Below, piece by piece: positions 1-6,130 of a DNA stretch of 8,111 nucleotides. The notes below the pieces were generated by a model. The model was not told the origin of the DNA, did not search any database, and saw only the letters and a program-made list of their open reading frames with translations. A program made the position numbers and the translations under genes. How positions within the stretch are numbered: position 1 is the stretch's first letter; every line of letters begins with the position of its first letter. Source of the stretch: Methanobacterium sp. UBA8 (GTDB lineage: Archaea > Methanobacteriota > Methanobacteria > Methanobacteriales > Methanobacteriaceae); assembly GCA_002509665.1 (NCBI GenBank), contig DADN01000288.1:8689-16799 (forward strand), given 5' to 3'.

Positions 1-252
1 CTACGTTCCTCAAACATCGAAAACCGTAGGTTTTCGAATGCTAGGTGTTTGGACCCTCGAATACTTTACATTCGGGGCCGAGGAAACTCTCAAAAACCTA
101 CGGTTTTTGGAGCCATCAAACGCAAAGCGTTTGGGGGCCACGAAACCATCGGTTTCATTGGCACGAAAAACTTTGTTTTCCGTAAGCTACGTTTCCACCG
201 GCATTCGAAAATCGAAATATTTTCGAAAGTTCAGGAAACTATAGGGATTTCC
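1..252. repeat. Array of short tandem hairpins (non-coding, G+C-rich island)
   Basis: About eight short inverted repeats follow one another, most with a 3-nt loop. Stems: 17-25/29-37 (9 bp, TCGAAAACC, loop GTA), enclosed by CAAACA 11-16 / TGTTTG 46-51; 55-62/70-77 (8 bp with one G-U, loop 63-69); 91-98/102-109 (CAAAAACC, loop TAC); 117-123/127-133 (CAAACGC, loop AAA); 142-147/151-156 (GAAACC, loop ATC), flanked by GCCA/TGGC; 164-171/175-182 (one mismatch, loop TTT); 181-184/188-191 (4 bp); 204-212/219-227 (9 bp), or alternatively 212-217/221-226 with loop TAT. A weaker GGAAA/TTTCC pair closes the array at 234-252. Loop centres at 100, 125, 149 and 173 give a 24-25-nt period. Most stems have an A-rich 5' arm and a T-rich 3' arm on the + strand. 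G+C of 1-240 is about 45%, against 15% for 301-360 (hand counts). The edge sequence CTACGTTCC resembles CTACGTTTCC at 188-197 in the array, so it probably continues to the left. Function is unknown. Confidence 0.8.
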
Positions 253-604
253 TTCAAACTCCCAAAACTAGTCTATTTCTAATATGTAATCATAACTATT
301 TATAATTTAGTAATACTAATTACCTAAAATACATTGTAATTATTATCCATGAATAAAAAAAAAGCAAGTTAAAAAATAAAGTTACCCCAGTAACTCCATT
401 ATAACAGTTAATTCTATTTTAATATCAAGTATACACGTAAAAGTCTGCTAATCTAAGAAATTGGTGTCTTAACCATCCAAATTACAGTTATTTATGGAAT
501 AATTATACCCACAAGCAAAGACCTAAAATTTAATATTACAAATATAATAAAAAAGTAATATAACATTTGATAAACATAAATCATGTAGTTTAGAGGGATA
601 TGTC
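253..604. other. A/T-rich intergenic region upstream of the prenyltransferase gene
   Basis: No credible coding region is seen here on either strand, and no tRNA- or rRNA-like signature. Visible elements are a 13-bp near-palindrome TTAGTAATACTAA at 307-319, a run of nine A at 355-363, and a 6-bp inverted repeat AGTTAC/GTAACT at 380-385/390-395 with loop CCCA. Near the gene, TATA-like stretches lie at 541-551 and 569-580, too A/T-rich to choose between. A Shine-Dalgarno-like AGAGGG is at 592-597, 7 nt before the ATG at 605. Confidence 0.6.
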
Positions 605-1528
605 ATGAATTTAAATTATGATAAACTCATTAAAATTGTTAAACTGGGACGTTTTCATTTTTTACTGGGAAGCTTTCTGTATTTTTGTATTGGAGCATTC
701 CTTGCAGTTCTATTGAATGCTGAATTTTCTTTAAACAAATTTTTACTGGGTTATGCTATTTTATTTACTGCACAGCTTTCCATGCATTACAGCAACGATT
801 ATTTTGATTTAGAGGCAGATAAATATGGTAAACCAAGCCAGTTTGCTGGTGGAAGCGGAGTTCTAGTTGAAAATCCAGAACTTAAAAAATTCTCAAAATG
901 GTTTTCAATTGCGCTTTTAAGCTTATCTTTAACCATTGCTGCTTTATTCGTGGCATTATTTTCTTATTCAGTGTGGTTTTTCCTGTTTATGGTATTTTCG
1001 AACCTTTTAGCATGGTTTTATGCTGCCCCTCCCCTCAAATTATCTTATAATAAACTCGGAGAACTTGCGACCATCTCTGCAGGTTTCGTGATGCCAGCGA
1101 TAGGCTACTTAACATTAATGGGAACAATAGACATGCCTTTTATTATTTTTTCAATACCTCTCCTGTTTTACCAGATGTTGTTCATCAGTGCAGTGCAAAT
1201 TCCAGATATGGAAGGAGATAAACTTGGAGGTAAAATTACCTGGGTTGTATCTAAGGGACGTAAATTTGGTTTTAAAATAATTGCGGTTTCAGGAATACTT
1301 GCCACATTGGCTTTTTTAAGTATATCAAGTACCAGTTTGTATCCCTCAATTTTAAATTTTAAAGTTATTGCACTTATCTCAATAATTCCACTTAGTCTTG
1401 CCTTATTAAGCTATTTAATAAGAACAGAAGATAGGAAGAATGCAATACGTCTTGTAAATCAAAATCTTGTATCTTTAACTATATTTTTAACCCTAACAAA
1501 CTTCTATTTTTTATATCTCATTAAATAG
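605..1528 (+). CDS. UbiA-superfamily membrane prenyltransferase, MenA-like
   Basis: A 307-residue polytopic membrane protein expected to transfer an isoprenoid chain from a polyprenyl diphosphate to an acceptor in the membrane. Both Asp-rich Mg-diphosphate sites of the UbiA superfamily are visible: N64-D65-x2-D68-x3-D72 and D201-x2-G204-D205. The loop motif Y139-AAPPLKLSY is also present. The rest is hydrophobic helices, about eight or nine, with no signal peptide, and the length is normal for the family. GGSGVLVE after the first motif recalls MenA-type (COG1575-like) enzymes more than the archaeal lipid enzyme DGGGP synthase; this judgement is from memory of family patterns. ATG 605 has AGAGGG 7 nt upstream; the earlier ATG at 600 stops after two codons. 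Downstream, 138 bp and a palindrome separate it from the MFS gene, so cotranscription is doubtful. The fold assignment is firm; the acceptor is unknown. Confidence 0.88.
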   Translation: MNLNYDKLIKIVKLGRFHFLLGSFLYFCIGAFLAVLLNAEFSLNKFLLGYAILFTAQLSMHYSNDYFDLEADKYGKPSQFAGGSGVLVENPELKKFSKWFSIALLSLSLTIAALFVALFSYSVWFFLFMVFSNLLAWFYAAPPLKLSYNKLGELATISAGFVMPAIGYLTLMGTIDMPFIIFSIPLLFYQMLFISAVQIPDMEGDKLGGKITWVVSKGRKFGFKIIAVSGILATLAFLSISSTSLYPSILNFKVIALISIIPLSLALLSYLIRTEDRKNAIRLVNQNLVSLTIFLTLTNFYFLYLIK

Positions 1529-1543
1529 ATAGAATATATTAAT

Positions 1544-1562
1544 TAATTTGTATAACAAATTA
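1544..1562. repeat. Perfect 8-bp inverted repeat with 3-nt loop after the prenyltransferase gene
   Basis: TAATTTGT (1544-1551), loop ATA (1552-1554), ACAAATTA (1555-1562). It begins 16 bp after the prenyltransferase stop. It could be a transcript 3'-end hairpin, or an operator site for the MFS gene that begins 105 bp further on. No long T run follows, so an intrinsic terminator is not clear-cut. Confidence 0.5.
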
Positions 1563-1636
1563 CAAATAGCACATAACAAAAATTATAATCTCATTTAAAG
1601 AATTAGAACTCTAGATCCAATCTGAAAATAAATTTA

Positions 1637-1650
1637 AATTGTGATCAATT
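1637..1650. promoter_or_regulatory. Possible operator: inverted repeat just upstream of the MFS gene
   Basis: AATTG (1637-1641), TGAT, CAATT (1646-1650) form a 5-bp inverted repeat ending 16 bp before the MFS start codon. Drug-exporter genes are often controlled by MarR- or TetR-type repressors that bind short palindromes in this position. That is inference: no regulator gene is adjacent, and short palindromes are common in A/T-rich DNA. Confidence 0.2.
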
Positions 1651-1666
1651 ATTTTGGAACTATAAA

Positions 1667-3049
1667 ATGAAAAATAACGAGCTTAAAAACATAGTTTTAA
1701 TCACTGTGGCACTTGGCTCTTTCCTTGTACCATTTATGGGAACTTCCCTGAATATTGCCATTCCATCCATTGGTACAGATTTCGCTTTAAATGCTATTCT
1801 ATTAAGTTGGATTCCAACGGTATTTATTTTAGCTAACGCAGCATTCATACTTCCTTTTGGAAGATTAGCCGATATACATGGAAGAAAAAAAATTTTTACC
1901 TATGGTGTCGCAATTTTTACTTCAGCATCATTTCTTGCTGCAATAACTCCTTCCGAGATTTTACTCCTCGTATTCGTATTTTTACAGGGTATGGGCTGTT
2001 CAATGATTTTTGGAACTGGAATAGCCCTTATCTCTTCAGTTTTTAAAGAAAAAGAAAGAGGAAGAGCATATGGAATTTATGTTACATCAGTTTACACTGG
2101 AATTTTCAGCGGCTTAATACTGGGAGGGTTTTTAATTCAACAATTTGGATGGAGAACCATCTTTATTTTTAACATTCCCTTTGGCATTTTAATACTCGCA
2201 ATCATTTTATTGAAGTTTAAATCAGAATGGGCAGGATGTAAAGGAGAAAATTTCGATTTTGTAGGTGCTGTACTTTTCATTTTCATAATGGTAACATTGA
2301 TGCAGGGATTTTCCACACTTCCCGATGGAAATACTGGTAAATATCTAATACTAATTGGCCTTTTAGGAACTCTGATTTTTATAAAATACGAAACTAAATT
2401 AAAACATCCTCTTTTAAGAATTTCTATCTTTAAAAACACATTTTTTACTATTTCAATAATTTCCATCTTAATAATTAATCTTGGAACTTCTGCAATGACT
2501 TATTTGTTGAGTCTTTACCTTCAATACCTAAAACTACTGAGCCCAAATACTGCAGGAATCATACTGGTTTTACAACCCCTTTCAGTAGCTGTTTTATCCC
2601 CTTTTGCAGGAAGAATATCAGATAAAGTTGAAACTCGCACAATTACATCCATAGGAATGGCTATTACAACTATTGGACTTTCTTTGTTCATTTTCCTAAA
2701 TGAAAATACTCCATTATACCAAATAATTTTTGGATTAATTCTTGTTGGAACTGGCCTGGCACTTTTTTCATCCCCCGCCACAAATGCAAGTATGAGTTCT
2801 GTAAGCAAAAAAACTTATGGAACTGCCTCTGCAACTGTTTCAACAATGGTATTTACAGGACAGCTGCTGAGTATGGGAGTTGTACTCCTAATTTTTGCAG
2901 TGTATCTCGGAAATGTCCAGATAACGTTCCAGTATTATATGACATTTTTAAAAAGTTTAAATACTGCATTCCTCGTTTATACAGTAGTTTGCTTTACAGC
3001 AATATTTGGATTAATTTTAATGGGTAAAAATAAGAACTCAATTGAGTAA
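1667..3049 (+). CDS. MFS transporter, DHA2 (EmrB/QacA-like) drug-exporter family
   Basis: A 460-residue integral membrane protein, probably a proton-coupled exporter of small molecules with 14 transmembrane helices, as in the DHA2 family. Seen directly: the MFS motif A between helices 2 and 3 (G65-RLADIHGRKK-75), the helix-4 QG of motif B (Q107-G108), ERGRAYG at 130-136, the motif C region with G149-LILGG-154, and GWRTIFIFNIPFG, typical of DHA2 members. Two usual residues are absent: the motif B arginine three residues before Q107 is valine (V104), and the motif C proline is leucine (L150). Coupling or substrate preference may therefore differ. The start is ATG 1667, with only a weak GGAA at 1656-1659 upstream. 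It is convergent with the HIT gene, 37 bp apart. The substrate cannot be read from the sequence. Confidence 0.9.
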   Translation: MKNNELKNIVLITVALGSFLVPFMGTSLNIAIPSIGTDFALNAILLSWIPTVFILANAAFILPFGRLADIHGRKKIFTYGVAIFTSASFLAAITPSEILLLVFVFLQGMGCSMIFGTGIALISSVFKEKERGRAYGIYVTSVYTGIFSGLILGGFLIQQFGWRTIFIFNIPFGILILAIILLKFKSEWAGCKGENFDFVGAVLFIFIMVTLMQGFSTLPDGNTGKYLILIGLLGTLIFIKYETKLKHPLLRISIFKNTFFTISIISILIINLGTSAMTYLLSLYLQYLKLLSPNTAGIILVLQPLSVAVLSPFAGRISDKVETRTITSIGMAITTIGLSLFIFLNENTPLYQIIFGLILVGTGLALFSSPATNASMSSVSKKTYGTASATVSTMVFTGQLLSMGVVLLIFAVYLGNVQITFQYYMTFLKSLNTAFLVYTVVCFTAIFGLILMGKNKNSIE

Positions 3050-3056
3050 ATTAATT

Positions 3057-3063
3057 AAAAAAA
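3057..3063 (-). terminator. Oligo-T tract ending the HIT-gene transcript
   Basis: Seven A on the + strand read as seven T on the minus strand, 24 nt past the HIT stop codon in the short gap between two convergent genes. Archaeal RNA polymerase terminates at oligo-T tracts without needing a hairpin. Confidence 0.45.
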
Positions 3064-3086
3064 TTAGGATTATCTGCTATTAACGT

Positions 3087-3554
3087 TTATATCTCAAGAT
3101 TATTTTTTATTTCTTCAATTATTTTTATCCGGACATCTTCTGCAACTTTACGGATACCTCCTTTTGCTTTCATTGTGCTGGATCCAAAGCATGGGTCTTC
3201 AAAAGTAAGGTCTGCAAATTCCGTTTTTTCCTTGTATCGCGGTATCATATGCCAGTGCACATGAGGATTTGGAGGATTTTCAAGGTAGGAAGAATTCATC
3301 AAGCAGCCCCAGTTAAACATGGTGGAATTAAATGCCGTTTTAAGTGCATACTCTAAATTCTTAACAATTTTACTAAATTCATGCCATTCATCATCATTTA
3401 ATCCAGCTAAATCTCCTTCAAACCTTTTTAAAGCTACAACACATGTTCCAAGATTCCTTTGATCAGGCGCAAGTAATATAACCCAGTAGCCTGTTTCAGC
3501 TATTAAATCCCCATAATTATAATCCTTTAATTTTTCAAAATACTTGCATTCCAT
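3087..3554 (-). CDS. HIT-family (histidine triad) nucleotide hydrolase/transferase
   Basis: A 155-residue soluble protein with the HIT signature H98-V-H100-W-H102-M-I followed by PRY. In this superfamily the middle histidine (H100 here) is the nucleophile that attacks the alpha-phosphate of nucleotides such as AMP-linked compounds or dinucleoside polyphosphates. The upstream core is also recognisable: VILLAPDQRNLGTCVVALKR forms the sheet and L52-NDDEW starts the helix. About 48 residues follow the triad, including a basic amphipathic C-terminal helix. The start ATG (3554) has GGGAT 4 nt upstream on the minus strand, and TATAAAA lies about 24 nt upstream, so the leader would be very short. It stands alone, divergent from the DUF2769/deacetylase pair. 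The exact substrate is unknown. Confidence 0.88.
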   Translation of the reverse strand: MECKYFEKLKDYNYGDLIAETGYWVILLAPDQRNLGTCVVALKRFEGDLAGLNDDEWHEFSKIVKNLEYALKTAFNSTMFNWGCLMNSSYLENPPNPHVHWHMIPRYKEKTEFADLTFEDPCFGSSTMKAKGGIRKVAEDVRIKIIEEIKNNLEI

Positions 3555-3573
3555 ACTTATCCCATTCCTGGCG

Positions 3574-3590
3574 TTTTATATTAAAATATA
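3574..3590 (-). promoter_or_regulatory. TATA-box region of the HIT gene
   Basis: On the minus strand this reads as two overlapping TATA-like elements, TATATTTTA and ATATAAAAC, centred roughly 23-32 nt upstream of the HIT start codon. That is close to archaeal spacing for a leaderless or very short-leader transcript. A 10-bp palindrome TACTGCAGTA at 3589-3598 borders it upstream and could be an operator. Confidence 0.4.
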
Positions 3591-3693
3591 CTGCAGTAAA
3601 CACATTTTAATTTTATTGGTTATATGGAATTTTTATTAAATTTACAGCATCATTTAATACATTCAAATTTCAAAAATATAACCTGAGAGGATT

Positions 3694-3999
3694 ATGAAAT
3701 TTGAGGATTTAACAACCAAATTAAATAAAATGAGTCCTGCAGATAGAAATGGATTCATTGCAGAGTTAAAGAAGGAGTGTATCTGCCATGAATGTCCAAC
3801 ATATAATACCTGTACACAAAAGAGCAAAGAACTCCTTTTCTGTATTTTAGGTAAAAGTATGTGCCCAATAGATGAGAAAATATGCCGATGTCCTCAAGAT
3901 TGCAGTGTACATCAAAAATATGACATGAAGTTATCCTTTTACTGCTTAAGAGGTAAAGAAATAGAAAGACGTGATGAACTGTATACAATAAAGATATAA
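3694..3999 (+). CDS. Small Cys-rich protein, DUF2769-like, probable metal binding
   Basis: A 101-residue protein with ten cysteines (29, 31, 34, 40, 50, 57, 64, 66, 70, 84). The spacing repeats in two halves: C29-x-C31-x2-C34-P then FC50-x2-GKS, and C64-x-C66-x3-C70 then FYC84-x2-GKE. This suggests an internal duplication, with each half able to hold a metal (Zn or Fe-S). The pattern matches what I recall of DUF2769, an archaeal family of unknown function; the number is from memory. The first 28 residues are a charged helix without cysteine. No signal peptide or membrane segment is seen. ATG 3694 is preceded by GAGAGG (3685-3690). The deacetylase-like gene starts 23 bp after its stop, so the two are probably cotranscribed. 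Confidence 0.78.
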   Translation: MKFEDLTTKLNKMSPADRNGFIAELKKECICHECPTYNTCTQKSKELLFCILGKSMCPIDEKICRCPQDCSVHQKYDMKLSFYCLRGKEIERRDELYTIKI

Positions 4000-4011
4000 T
4001 AAATAAAAAAT

Positions 4012-4016
4012 AGGTG
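4012..4016 (+). promoter_or_regulatory. Ribosome binding site that sets the deacetylase start at TTG 4023
   Basis: AGGTG, complementary to the archaeal 16S 3' end, sits 6 nt before TTG 4023. The in-frame GTG at 4014 overlaps this site and has no Shine-Dalgarno of its own, so TTG 4023 is the better start. Confidence 0.65.
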
Positions 4017-4022
4017 TTTAAG

Positions 4023-5039
4023 TTGAATGCACTTGTCTACTGCAAGGATTATAAAAAGCATGATACTGGAAACCATCCTGAAAATAAAGAACGTTTAAAT
4101 GCCATAATTAATTCTTTAAAAAACGAAGGTATCCTCAATAAAATCCATTGCATTTGCCCTCCAGCCGCAACAAAAGAAGATATTCTAAGAGTTCATTCCA
4201 AATCTCACGTTAAACACATTAAATCGTTCTGCCAGAACGGAGGAGGATATATAGACTATGACACGTATGCATCTCCCCAAACCTACGAAATTGCAAAACT
4301 TGCAGCCGGTGGAGCAATTAAAGCAGCTGATTTAGTTTTAAATAGATACAAAAGTGCATATGCAATTTTAAGACCACCAGGACACCATGCGACAAGAGAT
4401 AAATCCATGGGATTTTGCATATTTAATAACCTCGCTATAGCTTTAGAATATTTAAGGCAGGAACGAAAAATTAAGAAATTTTTTATATTTGATTTTGATG
4501 TCCATTTCGGAAATGGAACATCAGAAATATTCTACGACGATCCAGATGTTTTTTATATCTCCATCCATCAAAATCCTAGAACATTATTTCCTGGAGATGG
4601 ATTTGTAGAAGAAATTGGTGCTGGTGATGGTGAGGGCTATAATTTAAACATTCCCATGGCTCCAGGATCAACTACAGAGGATTATATTTACATTCTAGAT
4701 AAAATTCTTGAACCTGCCGCTTCTAAATTTAATGCAGATTTTTATTTTATGGATGTGGGGTTTGATGGACATACAGATGATCCACTTTCAAGTTTATCTC
4801 TTACTGATGAGTTCTATGAATATACAGCAGATAAAATGATGAGCATTGCAGGCCCATTAGCACTTATTTTAGAAGGAGGATACAACTTAAACATTCTTTC
4901 ACGGTGTAATGTTAAAATGATAAACGCACTAAATAATATAAGCCATGATAATTATAAACATGAACTGAAAGTTTTAGAAAGTACAAAGAATACTTTTAAT
5001 AAAATAAAAGATGTATTTTCGCCATTTTATGAATTTTAG
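4023..5039 (+). CDS. Histone deacetylase-family zinc amidohydrolase (AcuC/acetylpolyamine amidohydrolase-like)
   Basis: A 338-residue protein with the complete arginase/deacetylase-fold active site, numbered from TTG 4023: substrate-end motif HPEN (18-21), R117-PPGHHAT with the H121-H122 dyad, GFCIFNN (130-136), D157-FDVHFGNGT with zinc ligands D159 and H161, the third zinc ligand D248 in VGFDGHTDDPL, and E284-GGY287 with the transition-state tyrosine. It should hydrolyse acetyl- or acyl-amide bonds. Candidate substrates are acetyl-lysine on chromatin proteins (Methanobacteriales carry histones), acetylpolyamines or other small amides; the sequence does not decide. Length and motif order are typical of the family, and nothing essential is missing. 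It follows the Cys-rich gene by 23 bp. An upstream GTG at 4014 would add three residues but overlaps the ribosome binding site. Confidence 0.92.
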   Translation: MNALVYCKDYKKHDTGNHPENKERLNAIINSLKNEGILNKIHCICPPAATKEDILRVHSKSHVKHIKSFCQNGGGYIDYDTYASPQTYEIAKLAAGGAIKAADLVLNRYKSAYAILRPPGHHATRDKSMGFCIFNNLAIALEYLRQERKIKKFFIFDFDVHFGNGTSEIFYDDPDVFYISIHQNPRTLFPGDGFVEEIGAGDGEGYNLNIPMAPGSTTEDYIYILDKILEPAASKFNADFYFMDVGFDGHTDDPLSSLSLTDEFYEYTADKMMSIAGPLALILEGGYNLNILSRCNVKMINALNNISHDNYKHELKVLESTKNTFNKIKDVFSPFYEF

Positions 5040-5129
5040 GTCTTATCTTAATCAATGAGGAAATATAAATTAAGGTTAGATAAACATTAACACATCAAAG
5101 AATTATTTTACCCCTACAATTTAATTAAC

Positions 5130-5135
5130 GGTGAT
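5130..5135 (+). promoter_or_regulatory. Ribosome binding site that sets the start at ATG 5140
   Basis: GGTGAT is a strong match to the archaeal Shine-Dalgarno, 4 nt before ATG 5140. The in-frame GTG at 5131 lies inside it, so that longer start is unlikely. Confidence 0.75.
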
Positions 5136-5139
5136 ATTT

Positions 5140-5820
5140 ATGGAAAAACTTAGACTTCATCAAGCTCAATTACTAATTGAAGAAGCAGGAAAATCTAAAA
5201 CCACAGGTGAAAAATTTAAAACTCCAAAGGAAGGAAATATAAACGTTAAGCTCTTTGGAGAAATTTTAGATGAACTCATTGAGGCCGAAGAATTTATTTA
5301 TTCAAGCAGGCCCTCCCATAAACTAAATGAAAATGATGCAAACTTATTTTGCGGGAAAATTATAAGTGTAAGAAACAAAATAGACGGCATGCTTGCGAAT
5401 TTTGGAGTCATCGAAAAAGAAAGTATTGAAGAAGAGATTAAAAAATTATCTGAAGGTCTTTTAATTTTAACAAGTAAAGGAAACTTTAGAAAAATGATAT
5501 CCAAGTTCGGAGTTGACGCCCATCAGATACTTGTTGCAGGTGTACCTCTTGAAGTAGAAGATATGAAGATTATCAATCCTAAAATTCCTGAAGCTGCGTT
5601 AGGAGCAATTTCGAAGAAAATAGAACACGTTAAAAATGACATAAATAGAAAAATGAGCAGCCTTAGCTTAGAAAAGATTTTAGTAATTATTGAATCAGAT
5701 AAAGCAAGCGAACTTCTTGGTAAAAGAGCAGAAGAGATTTACGATGCAAATGTTGTTACCTTAGACAATTTAAAGGACATGACCCCCGAAGAATTTAAAG
5801 ATATAATAACCAAAATTTAA
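5140..5820 (+). CDS. Conserved archaeal protein of unknown function (DUF2100-like)
   Basis: A 226-residue soluble, charged, mostly helical protein without signal peptide or membrane segment. The opening MEKLRLHQAQLLIEEAG and overall plan match what I recall of DUF2100, a methanogen family of unknown function; this is from memory. The middle (about 60-105) is helical and rich in E, K and I, possibly coiled. The C-terminal part reads as strand-helix-strand: KILVIIESDK, then LLGKRAEEIYDAN, then VVTLDNL and a closing acidic helix (TPEEFKDIITKI). This could be a small Rossmann- or Toprim-like half domain, though no full catalytic motif is visible. No cysteine-metal site is seen. The start is ATG 5140 from its GGTGAT site. 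It lies 100 bp after the deacetylase gene and 316 bp before mptA, so it may be its own transcript. Confidence 0.7.
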   Translation: MEKLRLHQAQLLIEEAGKSKTTGEKFKTPKEGNINVKLFGEILDELIEAEEFIYSSRPSHKLNENDANLFCGKIISVRNKIDGMLANFGVIEKESIEEEIKKLSEGLLILTSKGNFRKMISKFGVDAHQILVAGVPLEVEDMKIINPKIPEAALGAISKKIEHVKNDINRKMSSLSLEKILVIIESDKASELLGKRAEEIYDANVVTLDNLKDMTPEEFKDIITKI

Positions 5821-5874
5821 GTTTTTATCTAAGTGATGCAAATATGCTTCCATTTAAATTATTTCAATACTAAA

Positions 5875-5893
5875 TTTTATTTTATTTTATTTT
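5875..5893 (+). terminator. T-rich tract (TTTTA repeats) after the DUF2100-like gene
   Basis: Three TTTTA units plus TTTT, starting 54 bp after the stop codon. Runs of T such as these end transcription in archaea. It is also a small 5-nt microsatellite and could vary in length between strains. Confidence 0.5.
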
Positions 5894-6038
5894 GAAAACG
5901 ATTTTAATAAAGATTTAATGATTATTTAATTACATTTATAAATCATTAATCATTATTTAAAATTATAAATAATTAAAAAACTAAAGATATAAGAAATTGA
6001 TTATCAAATTAGATATATTAAACATCAGCATATTCAAT

Positions 6039-6122
6039 ATTGATAGTTTAGTATTACTAAAAATTAGTTAATTTATGATCTACTTAAACATTTAAGTTCT
6101 AAAATACTAAAGGATTATCAAT
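6039..6122 (+). promoter_or_regulatory. Candidate structured 5' leader or operator cluster of mptA
   Basis: Outer arms ATTGATA (6039-6045) plus TTTAGTATT (6047-6055) pair with AATACTAAA (6103-6111) plus TATCAAT (6116-6122). They enclose two hairpins: ACTAA/TTAGT (6056-6068, loop AAA) and ACTTAAA/TTTAAGT (6082-6097, centre CA). This gives a three-way junction ending 1 nt before the GGGGTGA ribosome binding site. A competing local hairpin, TTTAGT/ACTAAA (6047-6061), is mutually exclusive with the outer stem. Nearly all pairs are A-U, so chance or a protein-operator role remains possible. Confidence 0.35.
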
Positions 6123-6123
6123 C

Positions 6124-6130
6124 GGGGTGA
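6124..6130 (+). promoter_or_regulatory. Ribosome binding site of mptA (supports TTG start)
   Basis: GGGGTGA is 6 nt before TTG 6137 and fits the archaeal anti-Shine-Dalgarno. The next in-frame ATG is far inside conserved MptA sequence. Confidence 0.7.

Noticed and set aside
1..252. CRISPR array
   Set aside because: The palindromic units are not copies of one repeat, there are no equal-length unique spacers, and no cas gene is near.
38..282. Two overlapping + strand reading frames (38-244 and 49-282) as small proteins
   Set aside because: Both lie almost entirely inside the hairpin array, lack a ribosome binding site, and their residues simply follow the palindromes. Openness results from the higher G+C rather than coding.
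253..604. tRNA or other known RNA gene in the long gap
   Set aside because: No T-loop GTTCRA-type motif or cloverleaf was found, and the stretch is too A/T-rich for a typical stable RNA.
2137..2808. Minus-strand reading frames inside the MFS gene, and similar ones inside mptA and the unknown genes
   Set aside because: They are antisense shadows of well-supported genes, with no family motifs or ribosome binding sites.
4014..4022. GTG 4014 as the deacetylase start
   Set aside because: It overlaps the AGGTG ribosome binding site that is correctly spaced for TTG 4023.
5131..5139. GTG 5131 as the start of the DUF2100-like gene
   Set aside because: It is part of the GGTGAT ribosome binding site serving ATG 5140.
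5913..5962. Repeated TTAATSATTATTTAA-like blocks as a replication origin or iteron
   Set aside because: There are only two imperfect copies in very A/T-rich DNA, with no Cdc6/Orc1 gene or G-rich origin boxes nearby. Promoter or background sequence is more likely.
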